Below, piece by piece: positions 56,358 to 64,000 of a DNA stretch of 64,000 bases; position 1 is the first letter of the stretch; each line of letters begins with the position of its first letter. The notes beneath the pieces are model-generated. The model was not told the origin of the DNA. It made no database searches and saw nothing but the letters and a program-made list of their open reading frames with translations. A program made the translations under genes and the position numbers. This stretch comes from Terrimicrobiaceae bacterium (GTDB lineage: Bacteria > Verrucomicrobiota > Verrucomicrobiia > Chthoniobacterales > Terrimicrobiaceae). The stretch is from positions 248,001-312,000 of the forward strand of contig JAGYIV010000010.1 in NCBI GenBank assembly GCA_018402345.1, given 5' to 3'.

Positions 56358-56576
56358 TCCCCTCCCCGTTCCATCGGAGAAACCCAAGCCCCACCCAGCG
56401 CGGTGGCGCGTTGACTTTTTTGCCCCCAGCCCCAACAGGCTGCCTCGCTGCGGCAATATTTTCCCACCCCGCTCTTCCGGTGGCATCTTCTGCCATCCCG
56501 GCATCCGCAACCCCTCGCCAATCATCTCTCACTCGACGACGATGCAACTGGCACACTCCATGCTCTGATTCACAGC

Positions 56577-56966
56577 ATGGAACTGGTCGCCTCTCTCTTC
56601 AAAAGCGATAATTACACGGCGGTGAAAAAAATGATGGACGTCACAGCCCTCCGCCACGACGCCATCGCCAGCAACATCGCCAACGTCTCCACCCCAGGCT
56701 ACAAACGCGTCGATCTCGCCAAATCCTTCGAGGACGAACTCCGCAACACCATCGGAGACCGCGAATCCTCCCGGATCTCCGCCCTCCAACCCCGCCTCGA
56801 GAGTGACACCTTCACCCCCTCCACCCGCGCGGACGGCAACAATGTTCAAATCGACAGCGAGCTCCTCGCCATGACGAAAAACACCACGAATTTCGACGTC
56901 CTCACCGATTTCGCCAGCGGTTCCTTGAAACAACTCCGCCACGCCATCATCGGCCGCCCGGCATAA
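56577..56966 (+). CDS. flgB: Flagellar proximal rod protein FlgB
   Basis: A 129-residue rod protein. The conserved rod motif is ALRHDAIASNIANVSTPGYK near residues 25-44, followed by RVDLAKSFEDEL. The C-terminus (ELLAMTKNTTNFDVLTDFAS) forms the coiled-coil partner. It begins the flgB-flgC-fliE run that builds the inner rod. Confidence 0.93.
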   Translation: MELVASLFKSDNYTAVKKMMDVTALRHDAIASNIANVSTPGYKRVDLAKSFEDELRNTIGDRESSRISALQPRLESDTFTPSTRADGNNVQIDSELLAMTKNTTNFDVLTDFASGSLKQLRHAIIGRPA

Positions 56967-56985
56967 CCTCCACCCCGTCCGCTCC

Positions 56986-57396
56986 ATGAATATCCTTCCC
57001 GCAAGCACCATCACCGCAAGCGCCCTCGACGCCGAAAAAATGCGCGTTGAGATTACCTCCCAAAACATCGCCAACGCCCACACCACCAAGGGACCAGACG
57101 GACAACCCTACCAACGCCGTATCGTCGCCTTCGAATCCGTCCTCGATGCCGCCACCGGCAACAACCTCCAAGGCGTTAGAATTTCCGACATCAAACGCGA
57201 CGAAACCAAAGGCGAGGTCATTTTCAGCCCCGAACACCCACACGCCGACGAAAACGGCAACGTGCAAATGCCAAACGTCAACCTCCCCTTCGAGATGGTC
57301 GACATGGTCACAGCCACCCGCGCCTACGAGGCGAACCTCGCCGTCGTCCGCAACGCCAAGCAAATGGCCAGCCAGGCACTCACCATCGGCCGATAA
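56986..57396 (+). CDS. flgC: Flagellar proximal rod protein FlgC
   Basis: The 136-residue rod protein has the N-terminal motif ITSQNIANAHTTKGPDG and the C-terminal motif NLPFEMVDMVTATRAYEANL, both characteristic of FlgC. It follows flgB by 19 bases. Confidence 0.94.
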   Translation: MNILPASTITASALDAEKMRVEITSQNIANAHTTKGPDGQPYQRRIVAFESVLDAATGNNLQGVRISDIKRDETKGEVIFSPEHPHADENGNVQMPNVNLPFEMVDMVTATRAYEANLAVVRNAKQMASQALTIGR

Positions 57397-57420
57397 CCCT
57401 TTTAACCACCCCACCACCCA

Positions 57421-57783
57421 ATGATTCCCATCGACTCCATCTCCTCGAACCTCTCCGGCATGCAGGCTCCCCTGACCATGCGCAATTTCCAACCCGAGAT
57501 CGATCGCCCGAACGCGATCCGCGAAGCAGGCCTTTCCGCCGGCGGATCCCAAGTCGCCGGCCCCGATCCCTTCGGTTCCATGATGAAGAAATTCGTCAAC
57601 GACGTGGATGGAAAAATGAAAACCGCCGCCACCGAGAAATCACGCATCCTCTCAGGCGAGTCCACGAACCTCCACCAAGCCATGATCGCCAGTCAGGAGT
57701 CCAGCGTCTCCTTCACTCTCATGGTCGAACTCCGCAACAAACTCGTGGAGAGCTACCAAGAACTCATGCGCGCCCAAGTCTGA
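57421..57783 (+). CDS. fliE: Flagellar hook-basal body protein FliE
   Basis: A 120-residue protein joining the MS ring to the rod. The C-terminal part (NLHQAMIASQESSVSFTLMV, then ELRNKLVESYQELMRAQV) is the diagnostic FliE end. It has a somewhat longer N-terminus than usual. Confidence 0.93.
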   Translation: MIPIDSISSNLSGMQAPLTMRNFQPEIDRPNAIREAGLSAGGSQVAGPDPFGSMMKKFVNDVDGKMKTAATEKSRILSGESTNLHQAMIASQESSVSFTLMVELRNKLVESYQELMRAQV

Positions 57784-57832
57784 TATCTTGACGCCCCCCG
57801 CTTCCCAACCCGCTTTTATTTCTGCCTAAAGG

Positions 57833-59449
57833 ATGAATCAATTCTTCCAACAAATCACAAAAATCTGGACCGAACTCGGCAACACCCACCGCATCATCGT
57901 CGGAGCCTCCGCCCTCGCCGTCATCCTCGGCATCGGCGGCCTTCTCTATTGGGCTCAAAAGCCCGACATGAAACTCCTCTACGGCAAACTCGGTGAAAAA
58001 GAAGCCAGCGAAGTCGTCCAAGTCCTCGAGGAACAAAACATCCCCTTCCAACTCGGCGGTGGAGGCACTTCGATCTACGTCCCCTCCAAGGACGTCTACC
58101 GCCTCCGCATGGACCTCGCCTCTAAAGGCCTGCCTAACACCGACGGCGTCGGCTTCGAAATCTTCGACCGCAGCAACTTTGGCATCAGCGACTTCGTCCA
58201 ACGCACCAACTATACCCGCGCCCTCCAAGGCGAACTCAGCCGCACCGTCGCCCAAATGAAAGGCGTCCAAGCCGCCCGCGTCATGGTCGTCATGCCCGAA
58301 AGCCGCCTCCTCGTCCGCACCAACGACTCCCGCCCCACCGCCTCGGTCTTCGTCGACACCGGCTCGCAAACCCTCGACGCCGCAGCCGTCAATTCCATCC
58401 GCTCTCTCGTCGCCAGCTCCGTCGAGGGCCTCAAAGTTGACGACGTTGCCGTCATCGACAACTCAGGCAATGTCCTCTCCGAGGAACTCAAGTCCGACCC
58501 CCAACTCGGAAACGCCGCCAGCATCGTTAAATACCGCCAGCAAGTTGAGGAATACCTCACCGGCAAAGTTGAGACCATGCTCGGCAAGGTCCTCGGACCA
58601 GGAAACGCCGTCGTGCGCGTCTCGGCCACCATCAATACCGAACTCGCCAGCACCACCGAGGAGAAGTTCGATCCCGAAGGCCAAGTGCCCCGCCAGGAAG
58701 TCCTCGTCGAGGACACCTCCAACACCTCGGAGACAAATCCCGACGCCAACCAAGGCGCTGGCGTCGCTGCCAACGTCCCGGCCGAACAACAACCAAACGA
58801 ACAAGCCCCCACCAAAACCAGCAACACCAACCGCACCTCCCGTAGCCAAAGCTACGAAATCAACAAAACCCTCACCAGCGTCACAAAAAACCCCGGCGAC
58901 ATCACTCGCGTCTCCGCCGCCGTCTTCGTCGCTGAGCGCTCGTCCGAAACCGGCGAACCACAACCCCGCACCCCGGAACAACTCGACGAACTCCGCAACA
59001 TGGTCGTGAACGCTCTCGGCATCGAAATCCCCAAGGGCAAAAACGCCGACGCCTTCGTCTCGATCAAGGAAGTCGCCTTTCCGAACACCGTCACCACCGC
59101 CGGCGTGCCCATCACCGACCAGATCGGTGGCTACATGGAAATCGTCCGCCCCGTCGCCGCTCTCCTCATCGCCGCCATTGTCTTCGCCGTCTTTTTCTTC
59201 ATGCTCCGCCGCGCGAAACCCGAAGAAATCTCATTTGAACTCGTTGAAGATATGCCAACTGACAATACCCAAAACGCACTCCCGCCCGCCGAGACCGACA
59301 AGGACCCCGAGGAGGTCGACATGTCCTTTCTCCCCTCCTCCAAGAGCCTGAAGGTCTCCCCGGAACTCCTCAACAACCTCATCCGCCAAAAACCCGAAAA
59401 CGTGGGCGCCACCCTCCGCGATTGGCTCATCAGAAAAACCGACTCCTGA
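57833..59449 (+). CDS. fliF: Flagellar MS-ring protein FliF
   Basis: The 538-residue MS-ring subunit. It has an N-terminal membrane segment (IIVGASALAVILGIGGLLYW), the ring-building domains (FGISDFVQRTNYTRALQGEL; LDAAAVNSIRSLVASSVEGL; VVRVSATIN), a disordered Pro/Asn-rich linker, and a second membrane segment near residue 445 (VAALLIAAIVFAVFFFMLRR). The cytoplasmic tail ends ENVGATLRDWLIRKTDS, the FliG-binding part. Length is near the family mean. Confidence 0.95.
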   Translation: MNQFFQQITKIWTELGNTHRIIVGASALAVILGIGGLLYWAQKPDMKLLYGKLGEKEASEVVQVLEEQNIPFQLGGGGTSIYVPSKDVYRLRMDLASKGLPNTDGVGFEIFDRSNFGISDFVQRTNYTRALQGELSRTVAQMKGVQAARVMVVMPESRLLVRTNDSRPTASVFVDTGSQTLDAAAVNSIRSLVASSVEGLKVDDVAVIDNSGNVLSEELKSDPQLGNAASIVKYRQQVEEYLTGKVETMLGKVLGPGNAVVRVSATINTELASTTEEKFDPEGQVPRQEVLVEDTSNTSETNPDANQGAGVAANVPAEQQPNEQAPTKTSNTNRTSRSQSYEINKTLTSVTKNPGDITRVSAAVFVAERSSETGEPQPRTPEQLDELRNMVVNALGIEIPKGKNADAFVSIKEVAFPNTVTTAGVPITDQIGGYMEIVRPVAALLIAAIVFAVFFFMLRRAKPEEISFELVEDMPTDNTQNALPPAETDKDPEEVDMSFLPSSKSLKVSPELLNNLIRQKPENVGATLRDWLIRKTDS

Positions 59450-59452
59450 CCT

Positions 59453-60460
59453 ATGCCCACCGTTGCATACGAAGCCATGAACAAAACGCAGAAACTCGCT
59501 GCGTTCTACATCATTCTCGGCCCCGAACTCGCCCCGGAGCTCATGAAACAACTCCGCGACCAAGAACTCGAGGCTGTCGCCCGCGAAATGGCGACCATGG
59601 ATGTCGTCGATTTCAAACTGCAGGAAAAAATCATCGACGAATTCTGCGGACTCATCGGCGAGGGACTCTCCAGCTCCCTCGGCGGCATGTCCTTCGTCCA
59701 AAAAACCCTTGAGGCCGCCATGGGCCCCCAAGCCGCCTCCAGCATCCTCCTCCGCGCCCTCCCAGCCAGCGACTCGATTGATGCCGTCCGCGAACTCAGC
59801 CAGATGGATTCGCGCCAGATTTTCAACATCATCAAAAATGAACAACCACAGACCGTGGCATTCATCATGTCCTATCTGGACTCGAAGCAGGTCTCCCAAA
59901 TCATCCCGCTCTTCACACCGCAAGAACGCGAGGAGATCGTCGAACGCCTAGGTTCCATGGACTCGATCTCCAGCGACCTCATCAACAAGGTCCTCAAAAG
60001 CCTCGGCCGCCACTTCGCCTCTGGCCCCCAGCGTTACAGCATGGACCGCCGCGGCGGCGTCCAGGCAGCAGCCACCCTTCTCAACTCACTCGACAAGGAA
60101 CTCAGCAAAAACCTCCTTGCTCAAATCGAAGAGAGAAATGCCGACCTGGGCCAGGCAATCCGCAACAAGCTGTTCAACTTCGAAGACATCGAACGTCTCA
60201 GCCTACCCCACATCCAGCGCCTCCTGCGCGATGTGGAAACACAGGAACTCGCTATCGCTCTCAAAACCGCTCCGGACCCCATCAAAAATGCCTTCTACGG
60301 CGGCATGTCGAAGCGCGCCATCGAATCCCTCAAGGAGGAAATGGAAGTCCAAAACGCCGTGAAGAAAAAAGACATCCTCGGCGCCCAAGAACGCATCATC
60401 CAGCAAATCATGCAACTCAACGAGGCGGGTGAAATCGATATCTCGCCGGAGGACGAATAG
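59453..60460 (+). CDS. fliG: Flagellar motor switch protein FliG
   Basis: A 335-residue switch protein that transmits torque from the stator. The N-domain (KTQKLAAFYIILGPELAPEL), middle domain (QPQTVAFIMSYLDSKQVSQI) and C-domain with charged torque helix (NKLFNFEDIERLSLPHIQRL) are all present. It ends in TAG, which overlaps the GTG start of the next gene. Confidence 0.95.
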   Translation: MPTVAYEAMNKTQKLAAFYIILGPELAPELMKQLRDQELEAVAREMATMDVVDFKLQEKIIDEFCGLIGEGLSSSLGGMSFVQKTLEAAMGPQAASSILLRALPASDSIDAVRELSQMDSRQIFNIIKNEQPQTVAFIMSYLDSKQVSQIIPLFTPQEREEIVERLGSMDSISSDLINKVLKSLGRHFASGPQRYSMDRRGGVQAAATLLNSLDKELSKNLLAQIEERNADLGQAIRNKLFNFEDIERLSLPHIQRLLRDVETQELAIALKTAPDPIKNAFYGGMSKRAIESLKEEMEVQNAVKKKDILGAQERIIQQIMQLNEAGEIDISPEDE

Positions 60461-61050
60461 TGACCGCCCAGGCACGCGTCTTGGAATTCAATACAGTCCC
60501 TGCCTCGCTGGCGATTGTTGACGAAATTCCAGACGTGCCGGACACCCGCGTCTCCCTCGAAGAACACGAAGCCGCCTGCGAAGCCGCTTACAAACGAGGG
60601 GCGGAGGAGACCAACACCCTCCTCACCGAACAAATCCTCGCCCAGCGCGCCGAAGTCGCCCAACTCCAGGACGCCCTCTTCAAATCACTCGCACTCCAAT
60701 CCGAATCCCTCGTCCACCAAGTCTCGGAACCGCTCCCGGACCTTGTCATGGAAATCGCCCGCCGCGTCCTCGCAGGGCACACGCCGGATGCCGCCACCAT
60801 CCGCTCCATCGTCACCGAAACCCTCGCCGAGATCGCTCCCGACTCGACCGGCGTGGAAGTCTGGCTCAGCCCCTCGGACCTCGCACTCGTTCAGGGCATC
60901 ACGAAGGACTTCGACCACAAATACCCGGGCATCACCATCTCGGCGGACCCCGAACTTGTTCCCGGCGACTGCCGCGCCAAAAGCCGATTCGGCGCGATCG
61001 ATGCCCGCCTGTCCACGAAACTCGACGCCATCGCCCGCTCGCTCCAATGA
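60460..61050 (+). CDS. fliH: Flagellar assembly protein FliH
   Basis: A 196-residue protein, GTG start at 60460, with the FliH/V-ATPase E-like layout: a coiled-coil stretch (ILAQRAEVAQLQDALFKSLA), then LPDLVMEIARRVLAGHTPDA and a C-terminal globular part with the typical end DARLSTKLDAIARSL. It inhibits and docks the FliI ATPase. It is translationally coupled to both neighbours. Confidence 0.85.
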   Translation: MTAQARVLEFNTVPASLAIVDEIPDVPDTRVSLEEHEAACEAAYKRGAEETNTLLTEQILAQRAEVAQLQDALFKSLALQSESLVHQVSEPLPDLVMEIARRVLAGHTPDAATIRSIVTETLAEIAPDSTGVEVWLSPSDLALVQGITKDFDHKYPGITISADPELVPGDCRAKSRFGAIDARLSTKLDAIARSLQ

Positions 61051-62378
61051 CCCCCGCCCAATCACCCATCCTCCCCGCGCTCATGCAAACCCTGCGCGGC
61101 CGCATCGAGGCGACCTCCCCGGTCGCCCGCATGGGTGAGGTAGTTCAAGTCACCGGCCTCGTCATCGAATCGATCGGCCCGAGCGTTTCCCTCGGCGACA
61201 TCTGCGAAATCCGCTCGAACCGCCTCTCGGGCCTCCAAGCCGAGGTCGTGGGCTTCCGCGACCACCGCGTTCTCCTCATGCCCCTCGGCGAAATGCAGGA
61301 AATCCACGCAGGCTGCGAAGTCGTCGCCACTGGACGCGCCGCAGGCATCAATATCGGCCCGGGCCTCGCCGGACGCATCATCGACGGCCTCGGACGCCCG
61401 ATCGATGGCAGAGGCCCGCTCCCAAACGGCCCGCTCCGCCCGCTCCACTGCGACCCGCCGAACCCCCTCACCCGCCAACGCATCTCGACTCCCTTCCAGA
61501 CGGGCGTCAAATCCCTCGATCTCTTCACACCCGTCGGTCGTGGCCAGCGCCTGGGCATCTTCGCGGGCTCGGGCGTTGGCAAATCCACCCTCCTCGGCAT
61601 GATCGCCCGCGGCGCGGAATCCGACATCAATGTCATCGCCCTCATTGGCGAACGCGGACGCGAACTCCGCGAGTTCATTGAAAAAGACCTCGGCCCCGAG
61701 GGCATGGCCCGCTCGATCATCGTGGTCTCGACCTCGGACCAACCAGCCCTCATTCGCCGCCGCGCCGCCCATATCGCCACCGCCATCGCGGAGCACTTCC
61801 GCGACGAGGGAAAAAGCGTCCTTTTCATGATGGATTCCGTCACCCGCTACGCGATGGCCCAGCGCGAAATCGGCCTCGCCGTGGGCGAACCTCCCGCCAG
61901 CCGCGGCTACACCCCCTCCGTCTTCTCCGTCCTCCCACGCCTCCTCGAGCGCACCGGAAACGGCGAAACAGGCTCGATCACCGCCCTCTACACGGTTCTG
62001 GTGGACGGCGATGACATGAACGAACCCATCGCCGATGCCGTGCGCGGTATCCTCGACGGCCACGTCGTCCTCAGCCGCGCCCTTGCCACCTCGAATCACT
62101 TCCCGGCGGTGGATGTGCTGGAGAGCGTCAGCCGCGTCACCCTCGAAATTTGCTCGAAGGACGAACTCGCCACCATCGGCAAGGCCCGTGATCACCTCGC
62201 CACCTACCGGAAAAACGAGGACGTCATCGCCATCGGCGCCTACGCCAAGGGCACCAATCCCCTCATCGACGCCGCCATCGAGAAACACCAACCCCTCAGA
62301 AACCTCCTCATCCAACCCATCGAGGACAAGTGGACCCGCGACAAAAGCTTCGCCGAACTTAAAAAACTCGTCGCATGA
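61047..62378 (+). CDS. fliI: Flagellum-specific ATPase FliI
   Basis: A 443-residue export ATPase of the F1-beta type. Walker A is FAGSGVGKSTLLGMI near residue 175; the Walker B region is VLFMMDSVTRYAMAQREIGL near residue 260. The GERGREL and PSVFSVLPRLLERTG motifs also match. It drives export of flagellar subunits with FliH and FliJ. Overlaps of four bases with both neighbours indicate coupled translation. Confidence 0.96.
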   Translation: MTPAQSPILPALMQTLRGRIEATSPVARMGEVVQVTGLVIESIGPSVSLGDICEIRSNRLSGLQAEVVGFRDHRVLLMPLGEMQEIHAGCEVVATGRAAGINIGPGLAGRIIDGLGRPIDGRGPLPNGPLRPLHCDPPNPLTRQRISTPFQTGVKSLDLFTPVGRGQRLGIFAGSGVGKSTLLGMIARGAESDINVIALIGERGRELREFIEKDLGPEGMARSIIVVSTSDQPALIRRRAAHIATAIAEHFRDEGKSVLFMMDSVTRYAMAQREIGLAVGEPPASRGYTPSVFSVLPRLLERTGNGETGSITALYTVLVDGDDMNEPIADAVRGILDGHVVLSRALATSNHFPAVDVLESVSRVTLEICSKDELATIGKARDHLATYRKNEDVIAIGAYAKGTNPLIDAAIEKHQPLRNLLIQPIEDKWTRDKSFAELKKLVA

Positions 62379-62818
62379 TCCCGAAGAAATTCAGCCTCCA
62401 AGCGGTGCTCGACATCCGCGAACGCGCGAAGGACGAGGCAAAGGACGCCCTCGCCATCGCACTCCGCGCCCGTGACGCAGCCGCCGCCCGCTGCGCGGAA
62501 GCCGTCGAGCGCCTCCGCGAACTCACCGGCATGATGTCCGGCGAGCGTTTCCCGGCCTACCAGCGGGAACAATACTGGACCGCCCTCAATAACCAACGCG
62601 ACCTCCTCCGCACCCTCGAGGCCCGTCTCGCCAAGGAGGAGAAAATCGTCACCGCCAAACGCGACATCCTCATTGCCGCCGACAGGGACCTCCAACTCGT
62701 CCAAAAACTCCGCGAAAAATGGCTCGCCAACCGCAATGCCGCCATCGCCCGCTTTGAAGAAAAACAACTCGAGGACTTCATCACCACCCAGCACGTCCTC
62801 CAATCGGCCACTCCTTAA
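62375..62818 (+). CDS. fliJ: Flagellar export protein FliJ
   Basis: A 147-residue, almost wholly alpha-helical and charged protein (FSLQAVLDIRERAKDEAKDA; EARLAKEEKIVTAKRDILIA) of the FliJ type, which sits in the centre of the FliI ring. It is weakly conserved, as usual for FliJ. It overlaps fliI by four bases and the next gene by one base. Confidence 0.85.
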   Translation: MIPKKFSLQAVLDIRERAKDEAKDALAIALRARDAAAARCAEAVERLRELTGMMSGERFPAYQREQYWTALNNQRDLLRTLEARLAKEEKIVTAKRDILIAADRDLQLVQKLREKWLANRNAAIARFEEKQLEDFITTQHVLQSATP

Positions 62819-63273
62819 TGAACCCGCCCACCCTCGACCCTTTTCCCTCGCGATCGAACAACGACATTTCCATCGGCTCCCTCGCCATTACCGCGATCAT
62901 CCTTGGCATCGCCACAGTCGCAGTGGTCTTTTACTTCAAAATGCCAAAACCGGCTGCGGAAGACCCCAAAGCTAATGATCCGCTTGCGGGTGTCTTCTCG
63001 GAAACCCTCACGGAAAAAATGAAAGACTGGGATTTCTACACCGCCGAGATCGGCACCGCGCTCCAGGAACTCCGGGATGCCAAGGAAAAATACGAGAATC
63101 AAAGCAAGGCCCTCTTAGAAACCGAACTCCGTCTCGAAGCTGAAAAAGAGGATCTCGCCCGCATCCGCAAGGACATCGAAACCATGCGCTCCCAACTCAC
63201 CGGGTCAATTCACACCATCACCTCCTCGAAAGCCTCCACCACCTCGCCAACCACACCTCAAAAGCCCCAATGA
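62818..63273 (+). CDS. MotE-like single-pass membrane protein, short copy
   Basis: A 151-residue protein with one membrane helix (ISIGSLAITAIILGIATVAV) and a coiled-coil domain (DWDFYTAEIGTALQELRDAK; EAEKEDLARIRKDIETMRSQ). It is homologous to the next gene along its length but ends before the MgtE-N-like part. Such MotE-like proteins support the flagellar stator and export gate in other bacteria. It overlaps the next gene by four bases. Confidence 0.72.
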   Translation: MNPPTLDPFPSRSNNDISIGSLAITAIILGIATVAVVFYFKMPKPAAEDPKANDPLAGVFSETLTEKMKDWDFYTAEIGTALQELRDAKEKYENQSKALLETELRLEAEKEDLARIRKDIETMRSQLTGSIHTITSSKASTTSPTTPQKPQ

Positions 63274-63980
63274 GCGACTCGCCCTCACCCACACTCAACC
63301 CATTTCCGACCAAAGAGCCCGCATCCTCAGGCTCCAACTGGGGCATCATCATCGCTGCAATCATCCTCGGCATCGCGACCGCCGCCGGCGTGCTCCTCTG
63401 GCGCATGGACTCGATCACCGCCGCCCCCCAGACAGAATCCGCCTCCACTACCCGCGATACCAGCGCCCAACCAGAGAATTTCATCGATGCCACCCACTCG
63501 AAGATTTTTTCCCAAACCAAAAACTGGGACTTCTTCACCCGGGAACTCGAAACCTTCGTCAACGAACTCCACAAGGAACGCGAAGCGCTCGCCGCCCAAA
63601 GCAAGGACCTCGCCGCCGCAGAACTCCGCATCAAGGCCGAAAAAGAGGAACTCGTCCGCATCCGCAAGGAAATCGATTCCATGCGCTCCCAACTCAATTC
63701 CCTCACCACCGAACTCACCGAGGTCGAAAAAATCAACCTGGCTTCCATCGCCAAGACCTACTCCAAGATGCCTCCGGAAAACGCCGTCGCCATCCTTTCG
63801 GAAATGTCTGAAAACAACAGCGTCAAAATCCTCGCTCTCATGAAGGCGGACGTCGCTGCCAAAATCCTCGCCCAAATGGCGGCCACCAAGGAATCGCCCG
63901 ACAGCAATTCGACCATGGCCTCCAAAGCCGCCGATCTCACCAACAGGCTCCGCCTCTATAAACAGGACGACTTGGAATGA
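63270..63980 (+). CDS. MotE-like flagellar membrane protein, long copy
   Basis: A 236-residue paralog of the preceding gene: one membrane helix (WGIIIAAIILGIATAAGVLL), coiled coil (KAEKEELVRIRKEIDSMRSQ), and a C-terminal MgtE-N-like helical domain (IAKTYSKMPPENAVAILSEM then VKILALMKADVAAKILAQMA). This domain layout is that of MotE, which stabilises the stator. The pair probably arose by tandem duplication. Confidence 0.8.
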   Translation: MSDSPSPTLNPFPTKEPASSGSNWGIIIAAIILGIATAAGVLLWRMDSITAAPQTESASTTRDTSAQPENFIDATHSKIFSQTKNWDFFTRELETFVNELHKEREALAAQSKDLAAAELRIKAEKEELVRIRKEIDSMRSQLNSLTTELTEVEKINLASIAKTYSKMPPENAVAILSEMSENNSVKILALMKADVAAKILAQMAATKESPDSNSTMASKAADLTNRLRLYKQDDLE

Positions 63981-64000
63981 ACATCACCCCTCAATCCATG
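63977..64000 (+). CDS. Start of the next flagellar gene (cut by the window edge)
   Basis: ATG 63977 overlaps the previous TGA by four bases, in line with the coupling seen through this cluster. Only MNITPQSM is visible, so the product cannot be named; position suggests a hook-length or other export gene. Confidence 0.5.

Overview
The window is a GC-rich bacterial chromosome segment, most likely from a free-living, flagellated Verrucomicrobiota relative. This rests on a PEP-CTERM protein with an xxWLKRRK-type tail, an exosortase fused to an EpsI-like domain with its TPR partner and CAAX-type protease, a eukaryote-like UDP-sugar pyrophosphorylase, and strongly C-ending codon use. The placement is inference; there is no rRNA or ribosomal-protein operon to test it.

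Layout. 1-2.9 kb: a frameshifted TPR gene, paralogous to the TPR gene beside the exosortase at 49-50.8 kb, followed by a PEP-CTERM protein broken by several one-base shifts. 3.5-13.0 kb: an accessory/defence island with type I restriction-modification (hsdR, a DUF3800 gene, hsdM, hsdS), a TIR-bounded 143-bp element, HicAB and BrnTA toxin-antitoxin pairs, a small phosphatase, a DUF4926/DUF6883 pair flanked by duplicated gene remnants, and an unexplained ~0.5 kb segment that seems to replace one target-recognition domain of HsdS. 13.4-19.6 kb: gamma-glutamyltransferase, a zinc/manganese ABC transporter operon with an extra membrane-anchored protein and a Fur-family-like operator, and dihydrolipoyl dehydrogenase. 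19.7-23.6 kb: a tightly overlapping three-gene operon (membrane TPR protein; receiver/pseudokinase/TM/FGE-like fusion; secreted protein) that I could not match to any known system. 23.6-35.6 kb: housekeeping genes (aat, guaA, UDP-sugar pyrophosphorylase, CYTH, AsmA-like, priA, sppA, SUI1-like, recF). 35.8-40.7 kb: surface-glycan genes (gmd, transglutaminase-like, GT2-GtrA, DegT aminotransferase). 40.7-41.5 kb: a second toxin-antitoxin island. 41.6-46.9 kb: acnA and a TrkA/TrkH potassium system. 47.0-51.6 kb: exosortase, TPR partner and CPBP protease. 51.6-55.7 kb: nadE, nadK, a PTS EIIA-like gene, RNase P RNA and tRNA-Asn. 55.8-64.0 kb: the flagellar basal-body/export cluster flgBC-fliEFGHIJ followed by tandem MotE-like membrane proteins.

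Two window-wide patterns deserve attention. First, several genes need one-base corrections, often at short homopolymers (about 621, 1804, 2160, 2600, 2845, 2865, 8013, 34270). Second, three otherwise full-length genes carry a single in-frame stop (12698 TAA, 37894 TAG, 46733 TAG), each reachable from a Gln codon by one C-to-T change. Sequencing error, real decay and recoding cannot be separated here, although TAG also ends normal genes such as fliG, which argues against reassignment.

The best candidates for something undescribed are the REC-pseudokinase-FGE operon, the exosortase with four ~22-residue C-terminal repeats, the matched 40-nt palindromic elements at two convergent gene ends, and the remodelled hsdS locus.
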